Shown piece after piece: positions 35,064 through 43,766 of a stretch of 64,000 bases of DNA (positions are counted from its first letter, which is position 1; every line of letters begins with the position of its first letter). A program made the position numbers and the translations under genes. The notes beneath the pieces were generated by a model. The model was not told the DNA's origin and did not search any database. It worked only from the letters and a program-made list of their open reading frames with translations. Origin of the DNA: Pseudomonas laurylsulfatiphila. Its GTDB lineage: Bacteria; Pseudomonadota; Gammaproteobacteria; Pseudomonadales; Pseudomonadaceae. Location of the stretch: positions 1-64,000 of the forward strand of contig NZ_NIRS01000010.1 in assembly GCF_002934665.1 (NCBI RefSeq), given 5' to 3'.

Positions 35064-36011
35064 ATGAACAGCCGTGTCACTCTGGGCCTCGCCGGATTGT
35101 TTCTGGTCGGCGCCGTCATTGCCGGTTACTGGGGGCTCACATTGAGCCGTCAACCGGCCTCCGAAGCCGTTGCCCAACCCACCGTCAGTGCACCGCTCGC
35201 CAACGTCCAGACGCCCGTTCCGGCAGAAGACCCTACCCTTCATCCCGTGGTCGTGTTGATCCACGATGTTGCGCCGTATGCGCCGATCACCGCCGCCGAT
35301 GTCAGCCTGGAAAAACTGCACAGGGTGCCCGCCGGCAGCCTGACCAGCCTCGACCAGGCCATTGGCCGCACACCCTGGCGCGCCCTCAGCGCCGGGAGCT
35401 GGCTCAATGATGAAAGCTTCGAAGCCGGCAGCAAGCTGTCACGGATGATCCGCCCTGATGAGCGCGCCCTGGCGGTTGCCGTGGACGAAGTCGTCAATGC
35501 CGGCGGGCAACTGACACCCGGCGACTATGTCGACGTGCTGCTGTTCCTGCGCATGGACACCCTCAACCCTCAGCCAACGGCACAACTTGTAGTGCCGGCC
35601 TTGCGGGTGCTCGGCGTCGGCGAACAACTGGGCCTGACCAACGACGGCCAGCCTTCCAGCCCGGCACGCAGCAACGAAGAAAAACTCAAGCAGGATCAAT
35701 TACGCGCCACGGCCCGGACCGTGTTGCTCGCCGTGCCCGAACAATTGGTCAGCCGCCTGATGCTCGCGACCCAGGCCGGCGTATTGCGCCTGGCCGTACG
35801 CAGCGCCGATGAAAAACGCCTGGCGCGCTACTGGGCCGGCGAAAGCACCTCGGCTGCCAGCCTGGCCAATGCCAACCGCGAGTTACTGCAATTCAGCCAA
35901 CTGGCCATGACTGCGCCGCCCCAACCTGTCGCCAGCCACTCTGCAGCCGCGCCGCGCAAGCCGAGCGTGGAAGTCATTCGCGGTAACGAAATCACCCGAC
36001 AAACCCCCTGA
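35064..36011 (+). CDS. rcpC: Flp pilus assembly protein RcpC/CpaB
   Basis: This 315-aa protein has one N-terminal membrane segment (VTLGLAGLFLVGAVIAGYWG), a SAF-like domain (ITAADVSLEKLHRVPAGSLT near residue 95) and the RcpC/CpaB domain with GGQLTPGDYVDVLLFL near residue 155. CpaB proteins connect the secretin to the inner-membrane platform. The start at 35064 follows AGGGAGAG. It is the first gene of the plus-strand tad operon and is followed 21 nt later by rcpA. Confidence 0.9.
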   Translation: MNSRVTLGLAGLFLVGAVIAGYWGLTLSRQPASEAVAQPTVSAPLANVQTPVPAEDPTLHPVVVLIHDVAPYAPITAADVSLEKLHRVPAGSLTSLDQAIGRTPWRALSAGSWLNDESFEAGSKLSRMIRPDERALAVAVDEVVNAGGQLTPGDYVDVLLFLRMDTLNPQPTAQLVVPALRVLGVGEQLGLTNDGQPSSPARSNEEKLKQDQLRATARTVLLAVPEQLVSRLMLATQAGVLRLAVRSADEKRLARYWAGESTSAASLANANRELLQFSQLAMTAPPQPVASHSAAAPRKPSVEVIRGNEITRQTP

Positions 36012-36032
36012 TTCGAGCAAGGACGCCTTTCC

Positions 36033-37295
36033 ATGCGCAGACGTTTTACGCCGTTGTTCAAAGGCATGATCTGGGTCGCGTTGCTCGGCGGCCTGCCAGC
36101 CAGTGCGGTCTCGGCGGCGGTGGGCAATTGCGCCGCGCTCGGTTCGTTGCCGGCGGCGCTGGAAGTGGGCGAAGGGCTGCAACAGGAACTGCAATCACCG
36201 GTGGCCGTCACTCGTGTGGCGGTGGGTGATCCGAAAATTGCCGACGTGCGGGTCAACGGCAATCAGGCCTTGCTGCTCACCGGCATGGCCCCCGGCGCCA
36301 CCAGCCTGATGGTCTGGACGGCCTGCGCCAGTGCACCGCGCCAGAGCATGATATTTGTCCAGGGTCGAGCCACCGCCGCCATGACCAGCGCCAGCAAGTT
36401 GCCCTCCGACAACCCGCTGCTGCCGTCCCAGGTACAGACCGATATCCGCTTCGTCGAAGTCAGCCGCACCAAACTCAAGGAAGCCAGCACCTCGATCTAC
36501 GGCAAGAACTCGAACTTCCTGTTCGGCTCGCCCGGCACCGTCCCCAACACCGCTGTGACACCCCGGGTATTCCCGCTGCGCAACCTCGATCCACGCATTG
36601 CCGTGCCGAGCATTCCGTTGGCCAACGACATGTACAACATCGTCGCCGGCGGCGGTAACTTCCTCGCCATCATCAATGCCATGGAAAGCAGCGGTTTCGC
36701 CTACACCCTGGCGCGACCAAGCCTGGTGGCGATCAGCGGACAGAGTGCAAGCTTCCTCGCCGGCGGTGAAATCCCGATTCCGATCCCCAGTGCCAACAGC
36801 AACAGCTATTCCATCGAATACAAGGAATTCGGCATCCGCCTGACGCTGACGCCCACCGTAGTCAGCAACGACCAGATCGCCCTCAAGGTCGCCCCCGAAG
36901 TCAGCGAACTGGATTACAACAACGCGGTCACCATCGGTGGCACCACGGTGCCGGCCTTCACGATCCGCCGCACCGACACCAGCATCTCCCTGGCCGATGG
37001 CGAGAGTTTTGTCATCAGCGGTTTGATCAGCACGCAAAACACTTCGCAGGTGGACAAGTTTCCAGGGCTGGGCGATATCCCGATACTCGGCGCGTTCTTT
37101 CGCAGTTCGTCGATCAACCGCGAAGAACGGGAACTGCTGATGATCGTCACGCCGCATCTGGTGCAGCCGCTGGCGGCTAATGCACAACTGCCGTCGCTGC
37201 CCGGTGAGCAACTGCGCAACTACGACCCCAACTGGTATCGCCTGTACTTCCTCGAAAACGGCAACTTCGATAAACGCAGCGGGTTATCGCAATGA
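36033..37295 (+). CDS. rcpA: Flp pilus secretin RcpA/CpaC
   Basis: This 420-aa outer-membrane secretin has a signal peptide (residues ~1-28, cleavage near ASA), a BON-like/N-terminal pilus-binding region (VGDPKIADVRVNGNQALLLTG), and the secretin core from ~230 to 380 with VAISGQSASFLAGGEIPIP and the signature VPAFTIRRTDTSISLADGES. It forms the pore through which the pilus leaves the cell. The 3' end overlaps tadZ by 4 nt (ATGA). Confidence 0.93.
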   Translation: MRRRFTPLFKGMIWVALLGGLPASAVSAAVGNCAALGSLPAALEVGEGLQQELQSPVAVTRVAVGDPKIADVRVNGNQALLLTGMAPGATSLMVWTACASAPRQSMIFVQGRATAAMTSASKLPSDNPLLPSQVQTDIRFVEVSRTKLKEASTSIYGKNSNFLFGSPGTVPNTAVTPRVFPLRNLDPRIAVPSIPLANDMYNIVAGGGNFLAIINAMESSGFAYTLARPSLVAISGQSASFLAGGEIPIPIPSANSNSYSIEYKEFGIRLTLTPTVVSNDQIALKVAPEVSELDYNNAVTIGGTTVPAFTIRRTDTSISLADGESFVISGLISTQNTSQVDKFPGLGDIPILGAFFRSSSINREERELLMIVTPHLVQPLAANAQLPSLPGEQLRNYDPNWYRLYFLENGNFDKRSGLSQ

Positions 37296-38482
37296 GCCAG
37301 AACCTGAATCAAACCTTCCTCGCCATCACGCGCAACAGCACCGACCTGGAATGGCTGCAAGGTGCTCTCGCGCCCCTGGGCCAGGTGGTCAGCGCCGGTG
37401 GCGGCAGCCTCGATGAACTGTTGGCGCTGGTGGACGTGACCTTCGCCAGCCTGGTGTTCATCGGCCTGGACCGTGACCACGTGGTGGCCCAAAGCGCATT
37501 GATCGAAGGCGCGCTGGAAGCCAAGCCGATGCTGGCGATCGTCGCGCTGGGCGACGGCATGGACAACCAGTTGGTACTCAATGCCATGCGTGCCGGAGCC
37601 CGGGACTTCGTGGCCTATGGGTCGCGCTCCAGTGAAGTCGCGGGGCTGGTGCGGCGCCTGGGCAAACGCCTGCCCGCCGTCACGCCGAGCACACACCTGG
37701 GCGGCCTGACCGTGCTGTATGGCGTGCAGAGCAGCGCCGACGGCGCGCTACTGGCCACGCACATGGCGCAAGTGGTGCAAAAAAGCGGTCAGCACACCCT
37801 GCTCCTGGACCTCGGTTTACCTCGCGGCGACAGCCTGGCGTTGCTCGGTCTGGAGAGCTCGTTTCATTTCGGCGATGCGCTGCGTCACCTGCGGCGGCTG
37901 GACGCGACGCTGATCGACAGTGCCTTCACCAGTTGCGCGGAGGGGTTGCGCATCCTCGCTTACGCTACCGGCGATGAACCGCTGGAGCACACCAGCGCCG
38001 CCGAGCTGTACATGCTGCTCAGCGCCCTGCGCCAACACTTCCAGCACATCGTGGTCAACCTCACCGGGCAGCCGGACAGCGAAGCGCTGCGCACCTTCGT
38101 CAGCCATTGCGACAAACTGCTGTGGTACACCGATCAGAACGTGCTCGACTGCCGCCGCAACCTGGCGGTGCTCAATCTGTGGCGCGAAAAAGGCATGAAG
38201 CTCGATCACGCCAGGTTGCTGGTGGACCGCTACCTGCGCAGCGTCGCCCCGGACTCCGAAACCCTGGGCAAGACGTTTGGCCTGGAGATCATCGCCACCC
38301 TCGCCTACAGCCCTGAGGTGCGGCTCAACGCCAAGAACCAGGGCCTGACCTTGTTCGAACTGGCCCCACGCGAAAGCCTCACCCAGAGCCTGCGCGCCCT
38401 CGGCGACCGCCTGGCCAAGCGCTCCGAAGGCCTGGTCAAACCCAAGACCGGCTGGTTCAACCGTTTGAGGGGTGCGCAATGA
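37292..38482 (+). CDS. tadZ: Flp pilus localisation protein TadZ/CpaE
   Basis: This 396-aa protein has an N-terminal receiver-like domain (~1-125) without a phospho-acceptor site and a C-terminal ParA/MinD-like domain. The deviant Walker A is missing: where KGGxGKT is expected, near residue 146, the sequence reads GVQSSADGALLATHMA, so ATP binding is doubtful. TadZ proteins place the secretion machine at the pole. It is translationally coupled to rcpA before it and tadA after it (ATGA overlaps). Confidence 0.88.
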   Translation: MSQNLNQTFLAITRNSTDLEWLQGALAPLGQVVSAGGGSLDELLALVDVTFASLVFIGLDRDHVVAQSALIEGALEAKPMLAIVALGDGMDNQLVLNAMRAGARDFVAYGSRSSEVAGLVRRLGKRLPAVTPSTHLGGLTVLYGVQSSADGALLATHMAQVVQKSGQHTLLLDLGLPRGDSLALLGLESSFHFGDALRHLRRLDATLIDSAFTSCAEGLRILAYATGDEPLEHTSAAELYMLLSALRQHFQHIVVNLTGQPDSEALRTFVSHCDKLLWYTDQNVLDCRRNLAVLNLWREKGMKLDHARLLVDRYLRSVAPDSETLGKTFGLEIIATLAYSPEVRLNAKNQGLTLFELAPRESLTQSLRALGDRLAKRSEGLVKPKTGWFNRLRGAQ

Positions 38483-39759
38483 GCAGTGAAAAACTCTTCG
38501 GTTCACCCCAGCGCGGCGCGGTCGGCAATACCGACCACGAAGGCCTGAAGCTGGTGCTGCACCGCTACATCATCGACGCCATCGAAGAGTCCGGAAAAAA
38601 CCTGCTGGAAGGTTCGCGACAGGTGCTGTCGCAGTTCGTGACCGACAAAGTGGCCGAGTACATCGCTCGCTTGCACCTGGCGATTTCCCGCTATGAAATG
38701 GAGCGCCTGGCCGAAGAGATCGTCGACGAACTCACCGGCTTCGGCCCGCTGGAAGTGCTGCTGCGCGACACGGCGGTGACCGAGATTCTGGTCAACGGCC
38801 CGCACCGGGTATTTGTCGAACGCGATGGCGTGCTGCACCTGAGCGACTTGCGCTTTATCGATTCACACCACGTCGAACGTGTCATGCAACGGATTCTCGC
38901 GCCGCTGGGCCGGCGGCTCGACGAATCCTCACCGATGGTCGACGCCCGCCTGCCGGACGGCAGCCGGGTCAACGCCATCATCCCGCCTATCGCCCTCGAT
39001 GGCCCGTGCCTGTCGATCCGCAAGTTCCGCAAGGACATGCTCAAAAGCTCCGACCTGATGGCGATGCAAACCATCGACCAGGCGATTTTCGAATTCATTC
39101 AGGAAGCCGTGGGCAAGCGCTGCAACATCCTGATCAGCGGCGGCACCGGCACCGGCAAGACCACGCTGCTGAACATACTCAGCCAGTTGATCAACCCTCA
39201 CGAACGCCTGGTCACCATCGAAGACGTCGCCGAACTGCAATTGGGCCACCCTCACGTTGTGCGCCTGGAAACCCGGCCACCGAATGCCGAAGGCCATGGC
39301 GAGGTAAAAGCCAGCGACCTGATTCGCAATGCCCTGCGGATGCGCCCGGACCGGATCATCCTCGGCGAAATTCGCGGCGTCGAAGTGGTCGACGTGCTGA
39401 CCGCCATGAACACCGGCCACGACGGCTCCATGAGTACCGTACACGCCAACAACGCCCAGGATGCGCTGCTGCGCCTGGAGACCCTGGTGGGCCTGACCGG
39501 CCGCAGCATCGCCGAGCGCACCCTGCGGCAGATGATCTGCGCGGCGCTCGACGTGGTCATCCAGCTCACGCGCATGCCCGACGGCCGCCGCTGCGTCAGC
39601 GAAGTGGTGGAGGTCGTCGGTGTGCGCGACGACGTGTATGTCACCAACACGCTGTTCCGTCTCGACCGCCGCAGCGGTTTCGGTTTCCTGCGCGAGGCGG
39701 TCAACCCGGCGGGCGACAAACTGCGCCGGGACTCGGTGCTTTCTCCTTCCGTTTACTGA
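38479..39759 (+). CDS. tadA: Flp pilus assembly ATPase TadA/CpaF
   Basis: This 426-aa secretion ATPase energises Flp pilus extrusion. Walker A GGTGTGKTTLLN is near residue 220, the Asp box with VTIEDVAELQ near 250, Walker B RMRPDRIILGEIRG near 288 and the His box GHDGSMSTVHAN near 313. The N-terminal domain has GFGPLEVLLRDTAVTEILVN. The length is standard. It overlaps tadZ by 4 nt and precedes tadB by 9 nt. Confidence 0.95.
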   Translation: MSSEKLFGSPQRGAVGNTDHEGLKLVLHRYIIDAIEESGKNLLEGSRQVLSQFVTDKVAEYIARLHLAISRYEMERLAEEIVDELTGFGPLEVLLRDTAVTEILVNGPHRVFVERDGVLHLSDLRFIDSHHVERVMQRILAPLGRRLDESSPMVDARLPDGSRVNAIIPPIALDGPCLSIRKFRKDMLKSSDLMAMQTIDQAIFEFIQEAVGKRCNILISGGTGTGKTTLLNILSQLINPHERLVTIEDVAELQLGHPHVVRLETRPPNAEGHGEVKASDLIRNALRMRPDRIILGEIRGVEVVDVLTAMNTGHDGSMSTVHANNAQDALLRLETLVGLTGRSIAERTLRQMICAALDVVIQLTRMPDGRRCVSEVVEVVGVRDDVYVTNTLFRLDRRSGFGFLREAVNPAGDKLRRDSVLSPSVY

Positions 39760-39768
39760 GGCCACGGC

Positions 39769-40653
39769 ATGCTCAAACCCGCGCTGCTCATCCTCGTTTG
39801 CCTGATCTTTCTCGGCCTGTCGCTGCGCCTGCTCTATAACGGTTTACGCCAGAGCGGTACTGAACGGATTCTTGGGCGCCTGAGCCAGGGGCAACCGCAG
39901 CGGGTGGTGCAAAAAACGTCGTGGACCGGCCTTGAACGCGCCTTCCTGCGCGCCGGTCTCGGACGCCCCACCGAACGCCTTGGCCAATGGCTGGCGTTCT
40001 GGATACTCGGGGTGCTGTCGGGCTTTGCCGTGGGTGGCTGGATTGGCGCATTGCTGTTGCTACTGGTGCCGCCAGCGTTGGTGCGACTGTTCGTCAGTTG
40101 GCGATATCAACGGCGTCTGAGTCGCATGATCGAACAGCTGCCGATGCTGCTCGACCATGCCGTGCGCAGCCTGAAGTCAGGGCGGACCCTGGCCGATGCC
40201 GTGCTCGGCGCCATCGATGCCACCGAAGACCCGTTGAAAAACGCCATGGGCCGGATTCAACGCAATGTGCAATTGGGGGTCAGCCTGGCGGACGCCGCTT
40301 CGGACTTCGCCGAGCTGTACGAGAGAGATGAACTGCGCCTGTTCGCCCTGGGCTTGAAGGTCAACCACCGTTACGGCGGCAATGCCAGTGAGCTGCTGGA
40401 AAACCTGATCAAGATGATCCGCGAACGCGAGCAGGCGGCCCGCCAGCTGAAAGCCATGACCGGCGAAACCCGTATCACGGCAGTGGTCCTGGCCCTGTTG
40501 CCGGTGACAGTCGCCGGCTACTTCCTGCTGACCAATCCAACCTATCTGCTATCCATGTGGCACGACAGCTCGGGGCAAACTCTGTTGGCGAGTGCCTTCG
40601 GTTTGCAGGTGATCGGTTGCCTGGCGCTGTGGCGCATGTTGCGTAGCCTATGA
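39769..40653 (+). CDS. tadB: Flp pilus inner-membrane platform protein TadB
   Basis: This 294-aa type II secretion F-domain protein has two N-terminal membrane segments (ALLILVCLIFLGLSLRLLY and WLAFWILGVLSGFAVGGWIG), the cytoplasmic T2SSF helical domain (~125-255; MIEQLPMLLDHAVRSLKSGR, LGVSLADAASDFAEL) and two C-terminal segments. With TadC it forms the base on which TadA works. It overlaps tadC by 4 nt. Confidence 0.93.
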   Translation: MLKPALLILVCLIFLGLSLRLLYNGLRQSGTERILGRLSQGQPQRVVQKTSWTGLERAFLRAGLGRPTERLGQWLAFWILGVLSGFAVGGWIGALLLLLVPPALVRLFVSWRYQRRLSRMIEQLPMLLDHAVRSLKSGRTLADAVLGAIDATEDPLKNAMGRIQRNVQLGVSLADAASDFAELYERDELRLFALGLKVNHRYGGNASELLENLIKMIREREQAARQLKAMTGETRITAVVLALLPVTVAGYFLLTNPTYLLSMWHDSSGQTLLASAFGLQVIGCLALWRMLRSL

Positions 40654-41546
40654 ATATGAAGATGCCCTTGCTGGTCAGTGCGCTGCTCCTGCTCGGGGCC
40701 GCCCTGTTGCTGTTCAGCGCCGTGCTGGATCAACAGCGACGCAAGCGCCAGGTGGCCCAGCGGCTGGACGGCAAGGCGCCGAGTGATAGCCGCTTCAGTC
40801 AACTGCTGCAAGCCCTGGGTGCCAGCCGCCTGGGGCAGCAGTCGATGAAAATGGACAACGAAACCCAGGCCCTGCTCAACCGCCTGGGCTGGCGCAGCGT
40901 ACGTCAACGCTCGATGTTCGCCGCCTTGCAGGTGGGCGTGCCGGTGCTGGCACTGTCTTTGTGCCTGCTGATCCAGGGACTGTTCTACCCGGAGGTAGCG
41001 AATCACTGGATCGCCCCGGTCTTCGCCACCGGCATCGGTTATCTGTTGCCAAAACGCTTGCTGGCCGCCGCTGCACTGCGTCGGCAAAAACAACTGGCCA
41101 CCGAGATATCGACCTTCATTGCGCTGCTGCGCATCCTCTTCGAATCCGGTATGGCGGTTGAGCAATCCCTGCGCGTGCTGAGCCAGGAGGGCAAGCAGTT
41201 GCTGCCAGCGCTGACCCATGAATTGCGCCTGATCCTGACCCGTGTCGATTCCGGTCTGGAATTGGGCGAAGAGTTGAACAAGAGCACCCGCTTACTCTCG
41301 GTAGACGAGTTCACCGACACCTGCGTGATCCTTCAACAGTTGATCCATCAGGGCGGTGGCGCGATGAAGTCTTTGCTGATGCTCAAGCAGTTGCTCGATG
41401 ACCGGCGCCTGACGCGCCTGCAGGAATACATCTCCAAGATGTCCGCGAAAATGTCCGTCGTGATGATGCTGTTTCTCTTCCCGGCGTTGTTGATCGTCCT
41501 GGCCGGCCCGGGCTTCACTGCCCTGTCCCGGGCCTTTGCTTCCTAG
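40650..41546 (+). CDS. tadC: Flp pilus inner-membrane platform protein TadC
   Basis: The 298-aa partner of TadB has the same layout: N-terminal membrane segment (PLLVSALLLLGAALLLFSAV), a pair at ~95-135, a T2SSF domain with TEISTFIALLRILFESGMAV, and a C-terminal membrane pair ending LFLFPALLIVLAGPGF. The start ATG overlaps the tadB stop; a second in-frame ATG two codons later is possible. It is followed by tadD after 10 nt. Confidence 0.93.
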   Translation: MNMKMPLLVSALLLLGAALLLFSAVLDQQRRKRQVAQRLDGKAPSDSRFSQLLQALGASRLGQQSMKMDNETQALLNRLGWRSVRQRSMFAALQVGVPVLALSLCLLIQGLFYPEVANHWIAPVFATGIGYLLPKRLLAAAALRRQKQLATEISTFIALLRILFESGMAVEQSLRVLSQEGKQLLPALTHELRLILTRVDSGLELGEELNKSTRLLSVDEFTDTCVILQQLIHQGGGAMKSLLMLKQLLDDRRLTRLQEYISKMSAKMSVVMMLFLFPALLIVLAGPGFTALSRAFAS

Positions 41547-41556
41547 AGGGAACCTG

Positions 41557-42270
41557 ATGAAAGCATTGATAGCCGGTTTGAGTCTGCTGCTGCTGAGCGG
41601 CTGCGCCAGCAACGGCCAGACACCCTGGAGCGCCCTCACCAGCACTACCAGTTGCGGCAAGCTGAGCTCCGATGAGCAGCTGTCGATGAACCTGGCCGAT
41701 GACATGGCCAGGGACGGCAAACTGCACGCCAGCCTGGCCAACCTGCAAAACCTGCCGGACAACCTCGCCGACGTACGCCTGCGCAAGGCCAAGGTCTATC
41801 GGCAGTTGGGGCGCAGCGAAGCCGAGCCGTTGTACCGCAGCCTGCTCGGCACCTGCCTGGCCGCCGAAGCCGAACATGGCCTGGGGCAACTTGCCGCCGC
41901 CAGTGGCGATAACGGCCAGGCCCAGGCCCACCTGCAACGGGCCGCACGACTGGCGCCCACCGACGAAAAAATCCGCAACGACCTGGGCGTGGTGTACCTC
42001 AATCAGCTGCGGGTCGAAGACGCCAAATTCGAATTCCTCACCGCCATCGAACTCAAGCAAAGCGATCAACTGGCGGCCGTGAATCTGGTGACCCTGCTGC
42101 TCTATCAGGACGACTGGAGCCGCGCCGCCGAACTGGTCAGCCGCGTCGGCCTGACCCCGGCCCAGGTCACCGAAGCCCAGGCCCGCGCCGAAAAACTCAA
42201 GACTGCGACCCGGCCCGGCCAGAGCATTGCCGCGCAAGTCGCCGCCGTCTCTCCATCGACCCTTCAATAG
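41557..42270 (+). CDS. tadD: Flp pilus TPR lipoprotein TadD
   Basis: This 237-aa outer-membrane lipoprotein has the lipobox LLLLSGC at residues ~12-18 and TPR-like helices from ~50 to 200 (LRKAKVYRQLGRSEAEPLYR, AEHGLGQLAAASGDNGQAQA, IRNDLGVVYLNQLRVEDAKF). TadD/PilF-like proteins help secretin assembly. The ATG at 41557 follows AGAGGG; it is 10 nt after tadC. Confidence 0.92.
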   Translation: MKALIAGLSLLLLSGCASNGQTPWSALTSTTSCGKLSSDEQLSMNLADDMARDGKLHASLANLQNLPDNLADVRLRKAKVYRQLGRSEAEPLYRSLLGTCLAAEAEHGLGQLAAASGDNGQAQAHLQRAARLAPTDEKIRNDLGVVYLNQLRVEDAKFEFLTAIELKQSDQLAAVNLVTLLLYQDDWSRAAELVSRVGLTPAQVTEAQARAEKLKTATRPGQSIAAQVAAVSPSTLQ

Positions 42271-42282
42271 GGAGCGCACAGG

Positions 42283-42567
42283 ATGAAACCGACCACCCTC
42301 TACTGCCTCGGCCTGCTGGCCCTGCCCCTCACCGCCCACGCCATCGACGCCGGCCCGGCCTCGCCGCAACAACAGGAAACCGAAGGCTGGCTGCAACTGC
42401 AGGCCCGCAACAAAGTCGCCTCCGACAAACCGCAAACCTCCAGCGCCACCGAGCGCGAACTGGCCATGCAGCGCTGGTTGAAAAGCTTCCAGCATGAGAT
42501 CCCGCAATTCTGGGACCAGGACGCCGGGGGCAAGGTCTATAGCGGCGGGTCGGGGGGCGGATCGTGA
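42283..42567 (+). CDS. DUF3613 domain protein of the tad locus
   Basis: This 94-aa exported protein has a signal peptide (residues ~1-20, LGLLALPLTAHA) followed by a DUF3613 segment ETEGWLQLQARNKVAS and ERELAMQRWLKSFQHEIPQF, and a glycine/serine tail. It is 12 nt after tadD and closes the plus-strand operon, as PA4298 does in PAO1. The function is unknown; by location it should belong to pilus assembly. Confidence 0.85.
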   Translation: MKPTTLYCLGLLALPLTAHAIDAGPASPQQQETEGWLQLQARNKVASDKPQTSSATERELAMQRWLKSFQHEIPQFWDQDAGGKVYSGGSGGGS

Positions 42568-42586
42568 TCGCTGGCTGACCACTCAT

Positions 42587-42719
42587 TGTGGCGAGGGGGC
42601 TTGCCCCCGTTCGGGTGCAAAGCACCCGCTAAACGGGCCAATGTGGTGAGTCAGAAAAAACGCAATTCCCGGACCTGGGGCTGCTTCGCAGCCCAACGGG
42701 GGCGAGCCCCCTCGCCACA
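42587..42719. repeat. long REP-like inverted repeat, GGCGAGGGGGC class
   Basis: TTGTGGCGAGGGGGCTTGCC is matched by GGGCGAGCCCCCTCGCCACAA at the other end. Internal small hairpins include GGGTGCaaaGCACCC and GGGCTGCttcGCAGCCC. It separates the tad operon from the convergent DUF6124 gene. Confidence 0.88.
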
Positions 42720-42730
42720 AGGGGTCGTGT

Positions 42731-42994
42731 TCAGTCTTGCGGATCGAGATTATCCAGTGCCCGATTCACCGCCAGCTCCCCCAGCATGATCACCTGCGCA
42801 ATCCCCAGCAGGGTGTTGCGCTGCGAGCCTTCGAGAAACCCCGCAAAATCACTCGCCATCACACTCGCCGATGCCAGCGATTCACAGGCATGGGCCAGCA
42901 GGGTCTCGGTGTCGATGTTGGGGGCGATGACGAACATCGTGCTGGGTTTGTGAGCGGTAGGTTGTTTGGGGGGATTGGGGGTGGGTTTGATCAT
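42731..42994 (-). CDS. DUF6124 family protein
   Basis: The 87-aa protein starts MIKPTPNPPKQ and contains the family core IAPNIDTETLLAHACESLAS and a helical C-terminus ending VNRALDNLD. This family is Pseudomonas-specific, occurs in several copies per genome as I recall, and has no assigned function. The start at 42994 is preceded by AGAGG, which lies in the 3' arm of a 10-bp inverted repeat in the leader; an in-frame extension of 52 codons through the leader is rejected. Expression may therefore be controlled at translation. Confidence 0.82.
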   Translation of the reverse strand: MIKPTPNPPKQPTAHKPSTMFVIAPNIDTETLLAHACESLASASVMASDFAGFLEGSQRNTLLGIAQVIMLGELAVNRALDNLDPQD

Positions 42995-43095
42995 CGTTGC
43001 ACCTCTGGGATGAAATGGAGCCACGTCCAAATTGCCGCGAAGCAAATTGGGGTGGCAGCTGTACGCGGGTTCGCGGACCGATCCCAGAGGCAGCT
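42995..43095 (-). promoter_or_regulatory. structured 5' leader pairing the ribosome binding site
   Basis: On the minus strand CCTCTGGGAT (43081-43090) pairs perfectly with ATCCCAGAGG (43002-43011), which contains the Shine-Dalgarno AGAGG seven bases before the ATG. The enclosed 69 nt hold a second strong hairpin: GCCAC / GTGGC outside and CCAATTTGC / GCAATTTGG (8 of 9 pairs) around a TTCGCG loop, plus a small CGCG-aacc-CGCG stem. This looks like a cis-acting RNA element that can hide the ribosome site. Confidence 0.6.
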
Positions 43096-43334
43096 CGGCA
43101 TACCCGAAGGTATCCCGCGCACAGTCGCCATGACACAGGACGACAGACACAAGAAAGTGTTGTCGTCAGGTGGAGCGATTATGCCTTAGGAATCGAGCCG
43201 CGACGCCCGGACGCTGAACTTTCAGCGACCGACAAAGGCTAGAGATCGCGCTTCCGACGGACAACCTGAAAAGCGTGTCGGAGGTTTCCCAGGGATTTGA
43301 GGAAAACCACACAGAAATGTGTCGGCTGGAAGGA
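43096..43334. other. gap upstream of DUF6124 without a recognisable gene
   Basis: About 240 bp between the DUF6124 leader and a solo REP. It must hold the DUF6124 promoter; I see no clear -10/-35 pair and no gene. Confidence 0.35.
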
Positions 43335-43361
43335 CGTCATCGCGGGCAAGCCCGCTCCCAC
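43335..43361. repeat. solo REP, GGGCAAGCCCGCTCCCACAG
   Basis: A single REP arm, CATCGCGGGCAAGCCCGCTC followed by CCACAG, without an inverted partner nearby. It abuts the second copy of the hairpin-rich repeat. Confidence 0.7.
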
Positions 43362-43726
43362 AGAAGAGCAAAGGCCGGTCGGCGTACACCCACGCTCCCC
43401 ACCACTCAACAGGCCGAGCGTTAGCTCGCCTGCAGCTCTTGATCTTGATCCACCCGCCCCCTCGGCAGGCTGAGTGGAGGTGTTCATCCGGGGATGGGCG
43501 CGCAGCGCCGTTCGACGCAGTCGAACTCATTGCATGTAGGTCGAAGCGAAGCCGACCGGAGGGCAATGCCCCCGGATGGACACCGGAGCGAAGGAACCCC
43601 GAGCCTAGGCGAGGGGCCGTACGTAAGGGGCGAGACCTTTGGTTACTTTGGGGCGTTTGCCAAAGTGACCCGCTGTAAGAGCGGAACCGTAGGCAGCCGT
43701 TACCGCAGGAATGGATATGTACTCAA
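43356..43726. repeat. hairpin-rich 371-bp dispersed repeat, copy 2
   Basis: A direct copy of 33671-34050 with the identical 178-bp core at 43401-43578. The 3' hairpins here are GGTTACTTTGG/CCAAAGTGACC (43641-43651 with 43660-43670), CGCT-gtaag-AGCG (43671-43683) and CCGTT/AATGG. Each stem has different bases from copy 1 but still pairs. It ends about 40 bp before the stop codon of pprB, which like the copy-1 neighbour encodes a response regulator on the minus strand. Confidence 0.85.
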
Positions 43727-43766
43727 CTTAAACCACCAGCATGGTCGGCCCAGAGGCAGCCAAGCC

